A DNA stretch of 64,000 nt from Panaeolus papilionaceus (GCA_015501605.1 JADNRZ010000022.1:62001-126000); one strand, 5' to 3'. Counted from the stretch's first letter, positions 35,074 through 52,845 are shown. The notes: a model not told the origin generated them from the sequence alone. A program made the numbers and translations.

Positions 35074-37853
35074 TTTTGTACATTTACCAACATGCTGTAG
35101 TGCTTGCTGTACTTCAAACCTTGTATCATTTATGGCCGATTCAAATTCCAGGAATAACATTGTTGATATCTCGACGTACATTCTTACCGCTGCAGTGTAA
35201 AACGACAAGCAACTTGATGCTTTGATTGAAGTCGGTTTTATAGTTTAAATGCTTCTTGGGCGTCTATTCTCGCGTGAAGCATCACTGTGCGGGACCCTCA
35301 TACATTATCACCGACATATTTTTATACGTGAAGGCTTCATAGATACTCGATACATGTATGGCGAATAACGTATTGTGCCGCCTTTACTGACATAATGCTC
35401 GAGGCATTCCCGAGCGCCAATGTCACCCCGACAGAGTTTAAACTCAGCTGTCCGGTGCAGTCCTCTTGTCCTCACACAAGACTATATCGATGCAACTTGG
35501 CCGTGTGTATGCGTATCTTACAAGATTTCAATCACGGCCCCCACATTCAACTCCTCGGTATTGATTATGACCCACCGAGGCACACCTGGAGGTCTCCGTG
35601 TCTGTCCATCGGAATATGACATAGTAGCATGACTGTACGATGGTACCCCCTTGTAGTATTCACTTGTCGTCCTTCGTCAGAGTCACATTTATGTCGTTAT
35701 AATAATAATATCGCTGTTGTTTGCTATTATCAACTTGCCGTTTGAAATAGACCTCCAAGGTACCCATGTTCTAAGCAAAAACCCGTCTGCCGATATATTT
35801 GGGTAGCATTGTATGGACGACCTAGCATACACATCAATGCATTTATTCGATAGACTGGCTTCCTCCAGTAAACGGGCTGGGGTGAATTCACAGGCCACGT
35901 TCCAAGGCTCCCCAGATATCTTTCACAGCTGAGTTCGAGTTGTTGTATTCTTTTGGCCGCAGTGTGTCCGACCGCTTGCACATCAACGCCCGAGTCTCAA
36001 GACCATCTCGTAGATATGATGTATTCGTCTGTATCCAAGGTCAGCGCCTGGATAAAATCTTCATCCACAACTAAGAATACTCCTTGTTCTACAATCGTCT
36101 CTTCTCCGTTCAATAAACGCACTATTTCTCACCATCAAGTCATACCTGCCACTGCACATCGCAGTAAACGGTGTCGTACAACATCAAGATGGGCCACCAA
36201 ATCTTGGGAATGAGTAGCAGGCTGCAGAAATTACAGAGCTGAATGACATTCTTATTCGGCTCCTAGTAGATGGGATGAGAGGCAGTTCCTAACACCCCTT
36301 GAAGCTTGAAGCTTGACGCGCGGCATATGATCTAGGCCACGCGAGCCCCTGACACATTGTCAATCGCATTCTGCCTCGCACAAGAGACCCATGCACTTTC
36401 GAGTGGGGTCTTCCAAATGGCCTGCCTCTATCGATGTACAACCTCCCTTCTAGGACTTGACATACATGAGACAATCACCCACGAGGACCTGTCGTGCCAC
36501 ACACAACCAAGAAGTGGCAATCCCTTTCGTACATATTGATAAGGCATTGGGTTCTCGAGTCCACGCAAGCCATACTGTTCCCAAGCCTCTATCGTTCGTC
36601 CCAAAAGGATAAAGGAGTGGTTATTGTGCACGTTCCAAATACTCACGACAATCAAGCAATTTCATTGTACAAAGAGCATGTGCATGAGATCTATTCGAGC
36701 TGGATTAGACAGGTTTTATGGAAAGGTCAAAAGTACAATATCTTGATCAACGCGGGACAATTAAGACGGAAAAAACCCACTCACACACATGAATAGTAGG
36801 TTCTCCTGATGCATTCTGGTAGACGACGAAACGACGTAAATAGGACCATTGAAAGGTGCCGATGCATCCGAGATAACTCCTAATTGAATGTGTTTGTACA
36901 AAGCCAATAGTCGCAAGCATGATAGGATCCCAAAGGCGATTGGCCATAAGGAAGAACCATCGTGGACTGGGCCTTGACGGGCCTGCCCATGAAAAGGTCC
37001 ACACCGTCAAGATGCCGAATTTTTATCCAAAAATGCATCATAAGTGAGTGGCAGATGACATCAATACATGATAACCACCTGGCGAATGCAGTTTATCAGA
37101 ATGAAGTAAAGTATATGCAGTAAGACGATGTTACCCGGACATTTCAACATGATCTGTTTTCAAGGGTTTAATGAATCAAGAAGAGTGCAAGAGGGGTCAA
37201 TCAAACAGGGAGAGGGGGAAATGCAATGAGATAGATCATTAAATATGCAAAAACAAACAAACAAACAAAAAAATCATGCAAAATCGTGTCAAGGGAGTAG
37301 CAATCGGAATAAAGAAACCAGACAGACTGCAAAGAAGTCCTGCCATATGTAGTCTGTATTGTAGATCTAAACTAATACTAAAAAATGAGAGGAGCAAGAT
37401 GTACAAAAAATGCGAATGAGTTGTGCGTGGAAGAGGTCGTGGGGATGCAATCAAGGTGATCAGCGGGTGCGCGGAAAGAAAGTCTTCGACCGAGGTGCAA
37501 ACCCGCATAAATTCGGTAGACACGCTGAGGGAAAAGGTAAAGAAGGGGGGCGAAAGAGTTGTGCCAGTGAACAGGCCGGCGCGTGGTGTACCTGTCCACA
37601 CATGAATGAATGCATGGATATTGGGACTGATTGAGCAAAGCAACAATGATACAGATAACATGAAGAAAATCCAGCAGGAACAGGAGAAGTGCTGAGATTG
37701 GCCATGCGTGAAACAATGAAAGCTGCATGAATAGTCTAGGGAGACAGAGATGGAACACGAAAAATAAAGTTCGCCAGATCATTTGCAGAAACACAAACAC
37801 GCTCTCAACCACCCATAGCCCAAAGGTTCACATTCCAAATAGGTGGTCTATCG
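35074..37853. other. Intergenic, nothing identified
   Basis: About 2.8 kb. Short frames only. Hydrophobic minus-strand frames at 37239-37812 come from biased composition next to the Sip5 3' end and show no domain. A minus frame at 36747-37010 is unassigned. Confidence 0.4.
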
Positions 37854-40140
37854 TCACGCACTCTCGATCCTGTCGCTCCTGTCCTGAATCGTCGTGCTGG
37901 GATTAGGAGCGTCATCATCTAAAGCATCAGCGGTGTCCACATCCTCTCCAGGAGCCAAGAATGGGTTGTCCTGAATGGAAACTTCGTTCATCGCAGCAGC
38001 CAGTTCGTCGGTCAAAGGTGTCGTATGGGTGTCGTCGTTATTCATAACGGTTATCATGGGAATGGAAGCTGTGCCAGGCGTCATGACAGAGGGTATCGCT
38101 GGTGCAAAAACAGTCCCCTGCTGCGCTGATTCAGACGCGTCCTGAGGTTGTGTCGGCGGTTGTGTCGGTGTTAGTCGTACTGGTTCTTGCTTTGCAGATG
38201 GCTGACCCGGTTCAGGGGTTGGGGCACGACTCCCTTCTCGGCTGCCCTCTCTACTTCCTCCTAATACAGCAGCACCTACGCTGGTGCTGGTCAAAGCAGC
38301 AGCAGCGCTCAGTGTACTAAGCGCAGATTTCGACTTAGTTCCTGATACGGCTGGGGGACTACCTGCTCTCGCCCGCCAAGCGGCGTCGTTTGCCTCACTC
38401 ATGGGAACGCCAGCGGCTGTGACCGGGTTGGGTGGGGGTGGGGGTGGAGTTCGGCTTCGTGTGAGTGACCATGAGGAGGAGCGGGCCTGGGCATTGCTAC
38501 CTGCACTTGTACTTGTGCTCAATGAATCTTGGGACAAAGAGCTCGTATGTGTTATCTGGACAGGCGCAGAAGTTGATCCTGTGGAAGTATGGCTTTGGGG
38601 AGCAGGGGATGATGATCGGGATGCTGAAGCGGGTGTTGCACCCTGAACAGAAAGATTGGAAGTACTAGACGACGTTAGGTTGGATGTTGAGCGAGCTTCC
38701 AAAGTTGAAGGCCCTGGGCCAGGAATGGCTGTTGAATTGGATGTTGATGTTTCAGACGGGTTCGAATTACCGGCAGTATCACTCCCCGCAGCTTTTGCGG
38801 CTTCCTGTTTCTTCTTTTCCTCGGCCTCCTTTCGTTGCTGTTCTTCATGCTCCAGCAAAGAAAGTCTCATGGCTTCCATTAACATTAACTGAAGAGGGAG
38901 CGTAATTTAGCGAGTGTTAAAATACGATTGGGGACATATAAACTCACTTCTTCGAGATCCTGGCCACCCATACCAATGATTTGGTCAAAAGCGCCTGGTT
39001 GATCCCTCCTTCGTCTACTCCTCCGTCCGGTTGAATTAGTAGCATTCTCCACAGCAGCCGCAGCCGCAGCCGCTTCTTCCGGACTCAGTGCATGCACGCG
39101 TCCGCTGGTGACGCCAACAGGGATGAGTCGATCTCCAACTTGTCGCATGATAATACGTCTGTTAGCCCTTCTAGCAACGGCAGCTCGTACGGCCTCTAAC
39201 TTTGCCTCCCAGTCGGGCCGGATTTGATCTATTGGATTTGATCAGTCGAATGTAAGATATAGGGGAGAAATAGGGATAGTAAGGGGGAATACAATAGTAA
39301 GGAGATAATAATGCAACAAAAGTGTACCTGTTGTGACAACTTCAGGACTATCGGCACCAAAACTCTTTTGGCGACGTCTGTGGGTTGGAGGGTTGGTTGA
39401 TTCTGGAGTCGATCTATCTGGCCAGTTTCCGTTCTGCAATGGTGGCATCTGAGATATGTAATGATGAGATAATGAGAGGTACTTACATAGCCATCACTTC
39501 CAAAACCTGCTCTCCACGGGGGCGGTGTATAAACTACACCAAAGTTATCTTGAACGCAGTAGGGACATGCTGCTGGCTCTGATACGACGTGTGTTGTGGT
39601 AGGTTCCGCACGCTTAATTTGAACGAAGCACTCTGTACATATTGCCTGGTCACAGCATCTGGAGTGATTAATGTTAGGGGGGTAATACTGAAGATGGCGA
39701 TTCAGAAATCAGCAAAAAGGGGTATCTGTAGATGATGAATGACGAACAAGGAAGCAGATGGGACATTCAACAGCTCCACGATAGATCTGAGCCTCTGGCT
39801 TTGCTGGTTCCTTTAACGAATTTGTACGCTTTGATGATTTGGTAGAGGATGTATGTGAAGTTGCAATAGATGCAGCATCATTTCGTGTTGTGTTGTTGTC
39901 TGAATGTTCTGAATCTTGTGGCTCCTTCCTTGCAGCGAGTATTTGATCATCGTCCCAAGAATCCTCATAATCTTCGAGTGGGCGATAGAAAGGAGCAAGC
40001 CTACGAGCTATAATAAGTTGGGAGACAACATTCTGATTCCAGTCTCGCTGTCCAGTATAGACGCCTTGGGGAACGAGAGCGCCATAATCTACCGAGTCAT
40101 CGTGATGAGCGCGACTGGATGATGATGAGGAGTTGCCCAT
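37854..40140 (-). CDS. SIP5: Sip5-like zinc-finger protein
   Basis: Homologue of yeast Sip5, reported to bind the Snf1 kinase/Glc7 phosphatase system. The N-terminus [12 protein letters not shown] could be N-myristoylated (Gly2). A Ser-rich region precedes the finger: [18 protein letters not shown], then [14 protein letters not shown] and [14 protein letters not shown]. After it come [20 protein letters not shown] and [20 protein letters not shown], then a coiled charged stretch and a long Ser/Thr/Pro/Ala-rich disordered tail ending SDRIESA. Several introns; the frame is continuous across all joins examined. About 720 residues. Confidence 0.85.
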
Positions 40141-40761
40141 AGAGATATAAAAAAAGAAGTAAAAAAGAAAGAAAAGGAAAAGGAAAAGAAGAAGAAAAAG
40201 GAGAACGAGGAAGACAACTGAAAGGATTGTTAGTCCGAGTCAAGAGTTACTTGACACACTTCAAATCAAATGAATGACTACTAACATCTTTGTGTACAGT
40301 TATTTGCCTTGTGGCTATTACTAAATACTTTTATTACTGCATTACATTTACTTTACTTATAACATTTACTTGACCTACATTTATTTTAAACGCTGTATCC
40401 TGACCGTGGAATTTAATAGCGTGATTTGTTGTTTCTTGTGTTCCTAATCCTGCTGGACATTTCCCAAGATTGTGAACTATTGTCAGTTTATGAGTACCGG
40501 TAACAGCTTAAAATCCATAGTATGAGAGTTGTCTATCGTGTTCAGCTAGTTGCCGGGTTCAAACTTGTGGAAAGAGTCGACGTCGAGATATGTGGAAGCA
40601 GATAGAACGCCACGTCACATTTCGCACGTGTATGGATTTATTTTGGACAGACTGGTAATATAAATCTCTTGCCCAACTACACTCATTACTCACTTGACTT
40701 TATCTCGTCTGTAACCCTGCCTTTCCTTCATATTCCCCTATCTCTGCCTTTTTCTTCCTGA
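40141..40761. promoter_or_regulatory. Divergent promoter region, Sip5 / SERCA
   Basis: 621 bases between two start codons. Next to Sip5, 40143-40216 is almost pure purine on the plus strand (AAAAGGAAAAG-like), so its leader side is CT-rich. Next to the SERCA gene the plus strand is T/C-rich (40690-40760). Confidence 0.45.
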
Positions 40762-44518
<3,757 letters not shown>

Positions 44519-46606
44519 AATGCAGGACGCAACCTGTACACCACTCAGTATTCTAGTATTTAATTGTCAGTCTATTGGATTTACTGCCTATAGCTATAGA
44601 GCTTTTATATCAAGAAGATGGTAAAAACCCTAGACTAGCTGTTTGTTGTAGCGTTAGACACCTAATTATGAAGAATCCAGGCGGATTTGTAAAGACTTTT
44701 TTGGCCTCATTCGTGGATAGTTTGTGTCCCTAGCGTTTCGAGATGACTGTCCGCCTCAGCGGCCTTCAGGCAACCGTTTGAGGTTTCGAAAAGGCTCTCA
44801 CACGAACAATCGATACAGCAAATCGAGACTCCGGATGCGAGGAGACCCGAATGTGCTGGCGGGAGATACGAATAGGAGTGTCGGTTTTTGAATTGCATGT
44901 CCACAACCAATGGAAGCTGAAGCCGTGATGGGTCTTCAACTGAATCGACATTGTTCGGATCTGGTGCCAACCCATGAAAGCTTTCAGATGCGGGCGCGGC
45001 CGTATCATTGCAGTGGCATAATCCCGTAAATTGCATCAAAAAAACCATAAATTTTTGGTGTGATTGCAATCCTGTAAACAATCCACCCTCGATCGAGTCC
45101 GGGTGCTGTCATGTATGCATAAAGTTCGAAGCTTGGATGTCATTCTGTTCAACGAGCTCATTGTGAAATTGCGAATGGTCTCATAGGCAATATTAAGAGG
45201 CCACGTATAAATGAATAAAACAAAGCGCATACCCAATTCTTTCTAAGCGGGCGCCTCTAATTATTTTTTTAAAATGTTCAATGGATGTCCAACAGGGGAT
45301 TGCCACGAGACTGTCGGCGATGCGCTTCTGCCAAGTTATTGCCGCGAATAATACAGGGTTCGAGAGAAATGATTGACAGCCACCCGAAGATGGTTCGATG
45401 ACTTCATTCAGGCAATAAACTCATGTGAGCGAGTCTGAGGTTGCACCTCACAATCATCAATATACGGAGCTGTGGAATAATTTTATTGCTTTATTTTCTC
45501 TTGTGCATTGGCTCCCTAGCTCGTCACATATATTTTGCAGCTCATAAGTTTTGAATCCGAACGCAGTATTGGAGAAATGTGGCGTCATTCGAACATCACG
45601 CCCCGGGAACGAAGCAGGAATTTGAAATGGGAGGATCGTCTACACGTGGAATTCAGGCCAAATTGGGGATACGCACAACCCTGACGGGCACTTCCATACC
45701 ATGGACAAGCCCGATGATTTCCTATGTTGTCTTAGAGCATTTTTTCAGGATACCCAGTGAGTCAGTGATGCAGCTGATGCGCTATACGGTGCCCTAGGGA
45801 CACGTTTTGTGTGCTCCATACAGCAAGTGGGTGAAGTGCGATTTAATTGAATTGAGCCAACCCGGAGAGGCTTGGGTGCGAATGATGATGGTAACAGTCA
45901 ATTCTGCATTTTCGGACCTGATTTGGTGGTTCGAAACGTTAGGAACGGGCAGTGACCAAGTTACACGCAGTACTTGGACGTCAAAATGACTCCGAATAGT
46001 CTCATGGCTTATTTCACCAACCTGACTGCTGCGCAATAAGGCGCCTACATAGATTTTCTGCTACACCCGCGTTCTACGAGGAAACTTCGAGTGGGTTTAA
46101 GGGTCATGAACGGGCGTTTCCCTAAAAAAGGACATAAACAAAGGCAAAAAAAAAATATGCACGCTGGCAGCTGGAAGACAGGAGGATCGGTTGTGGTGTA
46201 AATCTTGAGATACACCTCCGCCTACTCCGTTTTACCCAAGGACCGGGCTTACAGAGATTCGATGGGTATTTCGCGACCCTAGATATTGCGTCCCGAAACG
46301 GAAATACAAATGTATACCAGAATTTGATGGCTCTGAAAGAGAGGATGTAGGGTGAAGGCGAGAAAGTCGTAAGTAAGGGTGACAGGAGGTAACTTTCCTG
46401 AACTGTTACGTGAACACCAATTCTATGGCGCTCAGAGCAATATAAGTATCCAAGCAAAGGAGACCAATGAACCTTAGGTTGACCCCCCCGCTCAGACCAC
46501 CCACTCTGACCTTCTCCAGCTTGTCCTTTGTCGTCTCGCTCTATTTTACAGCTCCGCGAGCCGGGCCATTGATTAATTGCATTCGTTCCGACACACTCCT
46601 CTCGAA
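44519..46606. other. Intergenic, nothing identified
   Basis: About 2.1 kb. Short frames on both strands, none recognisable. The last 100 bases are CT-rich, as in a promoter of the next plus-strand gene. Confidence 0.4.
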
Positions 46607-47163
46607 ATGAATAACTCTACCAACGGAAAGCAGGGACAGGACTGTTCGAAGTGTGGCACTGAGCCGTCTTGCGCGCTCTTCCCGAGACGAGCGGATGGAA
46701 AGGTCTTGCTGCCACCCCCTCAGGGAAAAGGTACGTGTTTTCTCATTACTAACCTCTCGAGGTCAACATCTAACCAGTTTTTTTCTTGTTTTTGTTCTAG
46801 ATGGTCAAAATCCCAAGTCTCCGGGGACAGGTCAGCCCAACTGTCGATGCGAGAAGTGTTCCGCATCGACAAACTTAGGTGAGCACAAGCTTCCGCCACG
46901 GATGCCACTTCATCTTGCTATTTTCGAATGTGTATTGAATGTGTTCGACAGGTGTCAGCTCCTCATCACACCCACATTACCGACCGAACCAAACCCAGTC
47001 GGTTTACTCGCAATCTAATCCCATTCCTAATTCAACATCTCACAATGGCCAGCCAAACTCGCCCGAGCTATTCATCGTCCAGAGCACAAAAAATCAAACC
47101 TATATGGCCACTGCCAGTGCTCACCCTCTCCAAGTCAGGATGTACTGTGGTGGCGGAAAGTAA
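46607..47163 (+). CDS. Small Cys-rich protein, unrecognised
   Basis: Three exons joined by two GT-AG introns of about 65 nt give a protein of about 138 residues. The first part has CSKCGTEPSC and, after PPPQGKDGQNPKSPG, a second cluster CRCEKC. The CxxC, CxC and CxxC spacing suggests metal binding, possibly one zinc site, but it does not match a family I can name. The remainder is Ser/Asn/Gln/Pro-rich and ends MYCGGGK. The first two exons are supported by conserved phase and the cysteine pattern; the last could be spliced differently. Confidence 0.5.
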
Positions 47164-48003
47164 TTTCTTGGCTGGCAATGCCGGTGTCTTATGGCAAGAC
47201 CTTGCTAGTATTCTAGCGTCTACTGGTATTCACATTTAATTCGTATTCCTCGTTGATTCGTCGGTTTACTGCAGCATACATTTTGGCATATATTCATTTA
47301 TTCGTACTCTCAACTTAACATACTTTTGTAGCATTTTCTACGTACTATCCTATAATCCTGCTTCTTGGTTCGAATTTACAATTTGGTGTAAATACTTCAT
47401 GTGTTCATAATCGCTATAGCCTAGTTCTGTCAGTAGGTGCATCATAAGATACACTCTTCGTTTTCTACCTATTCGTTATACTTTATCTAGCTTTTAATGT
47501 TTATATATGACCTCATGATATTGCTTTCGGAGTGCTAGTGAGGGTTCAGGTTCCCATTTTTCAATGACGCGAAATTAAATGACAGCCGTAATTAGCTGGT
47601 TCCTAAACCCTGGTTTCTCCGCGATTTCATATACATGGAGTTTTCAAGGGTGGAACGGATGTTTGAATATGTGAGAACATACAATTTGATTTATTCTAGG
47701 ATAACACATCAACAAAGGACAATGTATAGACTCTATTAGCGAGCAATGTATATATTATACACTAAACTGCAGTTAATTTCCTATCCAGGGCATCACAAAT
47801 ACTTGAATGTCAAATGAGACACAGTGAATGGTGAATGTCGGGGAGGAATGCGTTAAAAAATACATGATGATCATAGACTTCAGAAGCTAAAGAAAGCAGG
47901 TTCAAGATTTCCAGGTAATCGTGAGGGTAACCAACAGATGATGGATGCAACAAAATGGGTTTTCCTGGGTAGTGGGGAAGAAAAAAGAGGTACATGGTTA
48001 AAA
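47164..48003. other. Convergent intergenic, nothing identified
   Basis: About 840 AT-rich bases between convergent genes, presumably 3' untranslated sequence. No repeat or RNA gene was recognised. Confidence 0.45.
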
Positions 48004-51000
48004 TCATGAGAGGTCCAATACCCCAATCGTGTTGCCGAAGCCAGCTATGGCACGAGGGGATCCTGGTGGGTCGACATGGTAATGGACGCGCGTAAAGGGC
48101 AATCGAGGTATCGCATCTCCTGATGAGGAAGAGATGCTGCTCCGTGGAGACGATGCTGGTGAACTGTGCCTGCTCGACACCTTTGGGGCAAGGGATGATA
48201 ACAAGGACTGTTTGAGTCTGGAGGTGGCTGGGTCGAATGCCCAAACCTCCCATCTCTCCAATGTTGCATTGGACAGACTGTTTGAAGTCGATGACGACAG
48301 GAGGTCGGTGCTCAACTTCGTCTTCACTTGGGACCTCGGCTTTCTGGTGATACCCGTAAACCTGAGCCCACTTGTAATGTCCCAACCTCCCCGTTCACAT
48401 GGAATGTCCCGGACTTGATGAACAACAGCATTCCGCCAGATTGAGGTGTTGGCATTTGTCGGAGTTGTAGCTCCACTTCCACCATTGTAGTCATCCTCCC
48501 CATTTAGACTTCCAGGGAAAGGTACAGTTAGCAACTCCGAAGACCTTCTGCCTTCCTTTTCTGAAGCTCGACGAGAGTGAACACCATGTCCCGAAACTGG
48601 GAATGCCGAAATGGGCGATATTGACGTCGAAGTTGACGTCTCAAATGCTGTGGATAGACGTGCACGTGGGATTAGAGGAGAACTCTTTTGCGAAGGACTT
48701 GCATTATGACTGTTACTTCTTGACCGCCGTCCGAGTGAGGAGAGATTGTCTCTAGATGAGACTCGGATCGGCGTGGTTTGATGGGTAATTGTCGAGGAGC
48801 AGGAACACCTTCGCATCTGGTCAACGAGATAAACCTTGTGGAAAGTGACCACACGGTCGACAGACGCAGCCACGCAGAGACTTTCCATTGGTCTTTGCCC
48901 ACAAAAGCGACAGGTCTCGCAGCGCACAGATGTCACTCGCAGTTGAGTAATCTGCCCTCCAAAGTCTTCTAGAACAGCAATACACTCTCCAGTCAGCCCA
49001 TCCCACAAAGAAACCACCCCGTCTTGTGTGGCAGCCCCAATGATCAATCTTCGACTACCACCTATTTGCGCACGACAAGCATGTGCGCAAGTAACCACAT
49101 TGCTACCCTCCCCAGGCTGAACGACACAGTCATCCAACATCACGGGTTCGAATTCGCCAGTTTCGACCACCTCCAGTGCACCATCTTCGTAAGAAAAGGC
49201 GACCAATATCTTGCTGTCTGGAACAAGGTGGATGAATTTGGCTTGTACGACAGTTGTCCGTTTCGAAGGTGGGATAAAGGATACGAGGGGTAGAGCCGCA
49301 AGTGTCCATCGAGCAGCGACTCCATTGTCGTAGGTTGCTAACAGTGACATGTTGTCGACCAGAGGATACTCGTTGTCGGGAGAATTTTCTGATGACGGGG
49401 GTCCCCTGCCTGGTGGTGTTTTTCTTTTGAATGCACCAATGGGAGCGACAAAACAGATCTCGGTCACAGCCGCAGATGACCCGTCCAGAGTGAGCACAGG
49501 TCGTTTTTGGACGCGCATACTATCGTTGAAAGACTTTTCCAACACCCATACTGCAATGGACCCAGCAGCGGTACCAACGGCAACGTATTGCCCAGAGTCG
49601 TCGACAGCGAGACAACTGATTGTCGTGCTCGCCGTTCCCGCATAAGAAGAGCCTGCCATCCTGAGTAAGACCTCGCTAGCGTCAATAGACACAATTCGTT
49701 GTCTGTCGATGTCGACTCTCTTCAGTTTGCCAGGGCCTGCGGCGCCGTTGATGTCGTTGGAAGGAAGGTTGTCTCCAGCATTTTTCCAAATGCAGATTTC
49801 GTTCCGTAAGCCGACAGAAACCGTCATCCTCCCATCGCGACTGGCGGATGTCAGCTCGACATCGCTGTTAAACACTCTCGGCAGTGTGTGGAATGTGACT
49901 TCATCGGACAAGTCGTGCTCTCCGTCGTCTTCTCTCTTTTGGAAGAAGGAAGACGTCGCAGTTGCAGGGTCTGACTCAAAACGATGTCTCTGTGCCTCTA
50001 GAAGCTCGGTGTTTTTGAGGAGATAGAGGAGAAGGCCCCAAAGTGCGCTTGTGGTGGCCACGATAGGCAAGAACATGATGGTGAGAAGCCACACAACAAA
50101 GTTGAAGGTTTTACGAGTGTATCGTGACCGAGATGTTGTGTGAGGTGACGAGTTCCCTGCTTCCGGTGAGTTGAAAGTGAGAATGACAGGTTCTTCCAAG
50201 CGGATATGCAGCAAAGGCGATACATGGTGATGGCTGTTGTCTGAATTGAGGGTTTTCCAGACAAGTTCTGCAGCAGACGTAGCCCGTGTATCTGAGAGAT
50301 TGGAGAATTTGGTTCGAGACACAACCGCGGGTGATGGCTTTAGAGATTTGTTACGGTGTGCCGTTGACGATGAAGATGTGTAAGTGGTATAGTAGAGTGT
50401 TGCCGCAATACCTAAAAGCTGTAGCGTTATCAGTATCACGTCTGTGAAACGCTCGAAAGCTCAGATCAACTTCGAAGGACGAAACTGAACGATTTCGTCG
50501 CATCGAGGTTCCGCACAGTAGGCTTACCATCAACAGGCTTATGTTTGTTGCAGCCCTTCCTTTGACCATGCTTTGGATGGATGCTAGTAGTTTCTGCCAT
50601 GCTGAACGTGGTTGCTTCGAATTCTGGAGCTCCCTTTTGGGTTGCGGGATGGAGTGGGTAAGACTTGAGTCATATCGAAGCAGCTCCTCAAGCTATGGTT
50701 ATTCATTCCATCAGAACCATTGGGACGTAAAGTTGAAGATGCTCGTACCTCGAGACGGGCTATATCGATAGATAAGACTGCCATGAAGAAAGTATGAGCC
50801 AGGAACCAGTGCGCCACAAGCACAACGATAGCAAAGATGCAGAATTGTCGGACTGCCCCAGCTGTGAACAGAGAAATAATGCCCAAAATGGCATTGTAAG
50901 TGACGACTTTAAGGGTGTTCGATGTCCCTGCGCGGCTCAAGCCTTCTGCGATCCGCTGTTTGACGGGAAGTGTTACAGATGTTTTCCCGACAGCGTCCAC

Positions 51001-52456
51001 CTAAGATAATAATCAGCAAGGGGCTTTAATGTAAGAAATAGATCAGAACGATGGCACCGAAGCGATGGCATCGTGGAGAGCGGGAGTGTGCCCGACGATG
51101 ACACATAACGCTTACCAAGTTGAACATATTCTCGGCACCCACAAACACAATGACTATTGGCAGCAGTTCCCTAAATATATCAATGTCGGGTTATAAATAG
51201 GGAGCAGTTAGCGTGATGGTAAAAATATAGTATGCACGACCTCACGGAAAAACAGGCTAAATAGACTCACCAGGGCACCATCGTAATTTTGAACCCCACG
51301 AGGGCGCACACACTAAGAGACGTAACAGTGGAAACAGCGATTTCGACGAGGGCGGTAAAAGTTACACCAAGCCTAGAATGAACGGCATCCATATGCCTCA
51401 CAGACCAACCCACATAGGCAAAGAAAGCGATATAGGCTACGTAAATGGACGCGGATATGGCGGACCAACCCTTCTTTGAAGCCGATCTGTTAGGGTCATA
51501 CTGTGAAAATGCAGAGAAACACATAAGTGGTTTAGCAGCATCGAATGGAATGGTAGACACACCTCAAGGGCAATCAATGTGGCTTCGGTTACTGGAGGTG
51601 CTACGGCTGCATCATGACCGACGGCATTGCGTATGGTCTCGGTCCATTGACTTTGCTCTGCCGCCGAACTCCAACAGCCACTGTTTGGGAAGAAAAATGA
51701 CAGTGCTAGAAACGTAGCATAGTCATAGTCGTTCCCTGAGGGATGGTGTTCATAGGAGCCTCGGCCTGCCAAAACCATTTCCGAGGTAATTGGAATGCCA
51801 GCGACAGAAATGTTTTGAGAGTAACTGAGGGTATCGAGAATGGTTTTATCGGAACGCATCAAGTCCTTGTCGTAGTTCCAAAATGCAAGTGGTGATACAA
51901 CAAAACATTGACCAGAGGGTAATTTGAGACAAGGCGAGTCGCCAGTTACTGCCAACTTTTGAAGGCGGTGCTCGAGATCAAGAGTGGAGAGAAGAATTCG
52001 ATTATCGAGAGGTGTATCACTGTCATCTTCTAGTTGAGGGCTTTGAATAAATATCCTTTCTATGCGCAAGGCTTGTCCTTTTTGACATTTTGCACGGGTG
52101 ACTGGATCTCGATGGGTACGAAGGGTATCGTGCTGCGACCAAATATCGGCCAGGTCATTCCGGGCTACAACAGCGGGTGTAGCATCAGGTGAAAGCAGTG
52201 CATCAAGGACTGTTTGCGATGAAGTTCTTGAGGATGTATAGGCATCTAATGCAGGATAGAAGAGTGAAGTGATAACGACGCAAGAAATAAGGATAACACG
52301 GATTTGATGAGTTGCACAATGACTGTATCAGTTCAGGAGAATTAACATTGATATTATAAACTGCAAATATAGGAGTGCTTACAGGCCAAATTGTAGAAAG
52401 AAAGACTGTCCTAATGACTTGGCCGAGTGCAATAACCGTGCGGGGGATAGGACCAT
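48004..52456 (-). CDS. SREBP cleavage-activating protein (SCAP-like sterol sensor)
   Basis: Endoplasmic-reticulum membrane escort and sterol sensor for the SREBP transcription factor. Start MVLSPARLLHSAKS at 52456, then GLHCATHQIRVILISCVVIT as first membrane segment and a large lumenal loop (WSQHDTLRTHRDPVTRAKCQ). The sterol-sensing domain has SASIYVAYIAFFAYVGW, LPIVIVFVGAENMFNLVDAV, LPVKQRIAEGLSRAGTSN and FFMAVLSIDIARLELEELL, matching mammalian SCAP (VLSIDIRRMEL). Two further helices follow, then a WD40-type region to the end (DDSGQYVAVGTAAGSIAVW, GAATQDGVVSLWDG, FGNTIGVLDLS) with Ser-rich inserts. About 1,250 residues. It is divergent from Pdx1 (389 bp). Confidence 0.88.
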
Positions 52457-52845
52457 GGGATGGAGTCTGGAGCTTCCCAGGAGGTTGTGTGATATACTGG
52501 TTCTGTCAATGAGTGTGAAGACTGATGATTTTTTCCTCAATAATTTGTTTAAATTCGAATAAAATACGGGATGAAAATGGTGACAATGTTGGAGATGCTG
52601 ATGGTTACAGAAAGAGAGTTCACCAGGGCATGTTCCTTTAGTTTGGTGGCAGCGGCAGATAGGATTATGAAGAGAGGTCCAAAGAGACTCTAACCGAGAG
52701 AACTGACAATTCCCTTGAAAAGCTTCCGTGGGTTCTGCTCAGTCACATGACCATTACCGTTCTAGGTCGTCCTCATGGAGTCAGCCAAGTCCAGTCATCG
52801 TTTAGCTCTTCAACACCCCAACGAAAATTATTCGGAGCAACGACA
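52457..52845. promoter_or_regulatory. Divergent promoter region, SCAP / Pdx1
   Basis: 389 bases between start codons. It contains GTCACATGACC at 52742-52752, an E-box-like word of the kind bHLH factors bind. An in-frame ATG at 52748 would extend Pdx1 by 33 residues. Confidence 0.4.

Noticed and set aside
36747..37010. Minus-strand frame of 87 residues with hydrophobic stretches
   Set aside because: No family match, no convincing splice partners and no typical start context.
37239..37812. Overlapping hydrophobic minus-strand frames downstream of Sip5
   Set aside because: Two overlapping frames of similar Phe/Leu/Ser composition point to biased base content, not a membrane protein gene.
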